A stretch of DNA of 14,559 nucleotides, taken from the NCBI GenBank assembly GCA_039029935.1, contig JBCCFC010000183.1, forward strand, positions 1-14,559. Reading direction: 5' to 3'. This stretch comes from G039029935 sp039029935. GTDB taxonomy: Bacteria > Chloroflexota > Anaerolineae > Caldilineales > Caldilineaceae. Of this stretch, positions 14,269-14,559 are shown piece by piece (position 1 is the first letter of the stretch; every line of letters starts with the position of its first letter). Below the pieces are notes generated by a model. That model did no database searches. It saw nothing but the letters and a program-made list of their open reading frames with translations, and was not told the DNA's origin. The position numbers and the translations under genes were made by a program.

Positions 14269-14439
14269 CCCGCCAACCTCATAACCAGCCATGTTCTCTA
14301 AGGCTTTGATCAGCGCATGGTTGCCCTCTTCACCCAAACCACGCAGTTCCAATGTGCGGTAGAAGTTGAAGATCGTCGCCGTTGTTGGCACAGGTGCGCC
14401 CAATTGATCGGCTGCTTCCAACACCAAACGCAGGTCCTC
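14266..14439 (-). pseudogene. 3-hydroxyisobutyrate/2-hydroxy-3-oxopropionate dehydrogenase-type gene, C-terminal fragment
   Basis: Fifty-seven codons end at TAA 14266. They read EDLRLVLEAADQLGAPVPTT, then ATIFNFYRTLELRGLGEEGN, then HALIKALENMAGYEVGG. This matches the C-terminal helical domain of the beta-hydroxyacid dehydrogenase family (GarR, MmsB): DL...LG...P.T and RGLG..D.SAL are family landmarks. Immediately upstream (14440-14442) the frame meets TGA, then TAA, and the family resemblance stops. The Rossmann domain and catalytic Lys expected about 230 residues long are not in the window. The gene is therefore broken at about 14440, by insertion or rearrangement; an assembly join is another possibility. 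Confidence 0.75.
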
Positions 14440-14559
14440 TCAGGCTTTTTAATGTAATGGTACGTGCACTATTGTATTGGACATGGAGGAGAATGTGAAA
14501 GAAACTTGTATGTGGCTTGATTCATTCACCAATGATCTATGTCTTAAAGTGCAGCGCAC
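14440..14559 (+). other. Unidentified sequence beyond the dehydrogenase break; possible start of a plus-strand gene
   Basis: From about 14440 the DNA no longer matches the dehydrogenase. On the plus strand a frame is open from ATG 14483 to the window edge (25 full codons). GGAGGAG at 14485-14491 makes GTG 14495 a possible start. The peptide contains VKETCMWLDSFTNDLCLKVQ, which I do not recognise. The layout (a short leader followed by an ORF at a gene break) would fit the left end of an insertion sequence with its transposase, but the end repeat and family cannot be established from 120 bp. Confidence 0.3.

Overview
The window looks like a piece of a Chloroflexota genome, probably from the filamentous Anaerolineae/Ardenticatenia/Caldilineae side. 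This is inferred from three things: a Tat/lipoprotein sugar-binding protein, a small secreted protein ending in the 'IYLPFV' tail that I associate with this phylum, and self-complementary short tandem repeats in intergenic gaps. Base composition is mosaic. A hand-counted 60-base line in a permease gene is about 57% GC, while lines in the Rpn-type gene, the toxin-antitoxin pair and the small secreted protein are about 38-43%. All genes but the small secreted protein (and an unidentified stretch at the right edge) lie on the minus strand, so read right to left.

Right edge to 10.4 kb: the last 57 codons of a 3-hydroxyisobutyrate-dehydrogenase-type gene are cut off at about 14440 by unrelated sequence. 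After an array of 8-bp repeats come two overlapping ABC exporter half-transporters (14083-12179 and 12176-10419). Their catalytic motifs are complementary and unequal: one has degenerate Walker B and H-loop residues, the other a degenerate signature. This is the hallmark of an asymmetric heterodimeric exporter.

10.4 to 9.1 kb: a bidirectional terminator, a 223-bp non-coding element with 15-bp terminal inverted repeats and a 6-bp target duplication (a MITE), and a lone plus-strand gene for a small secreted SdrD/Cna-B-like protein with its own promoter.

9.1 to 4.4 kb: a carbohydrate (CUT1-type) ABC uptake operon. Order: substrate-binding lipoprotein, a perfect 25-bp inverted repeat, MalF-type permease, an Rpn/PD-(D/E)XK nuclease-like gene lodged between the two permeases, MalG-type permease, and a strong intrinsic terminator. 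No ATPase is encoded here, so the transporter probably uses a shared ATPase from elsewhere.

4.4 kb to left edge: a near-consensus promoter drives a Phd/YefM-PIN toxin-antitoxin pair. The antitoxin has a duplicated C-terminal module. The toxin gene ends 2 bp before batA, which is followed by a batB-batC fusion and the signal peptide of a probable batD. Three intergenic gaps (batA/batB, binding protein/permease, upstream of the exporter) each carry a different family of short, partly inverted repeats.

I do not see a clearly new multi-gene system. The most unusual items are the duplicated antitoxin module, the operon-embedded Rpn gene, the MITE, and the toxin-antitoxin/Bat junction.
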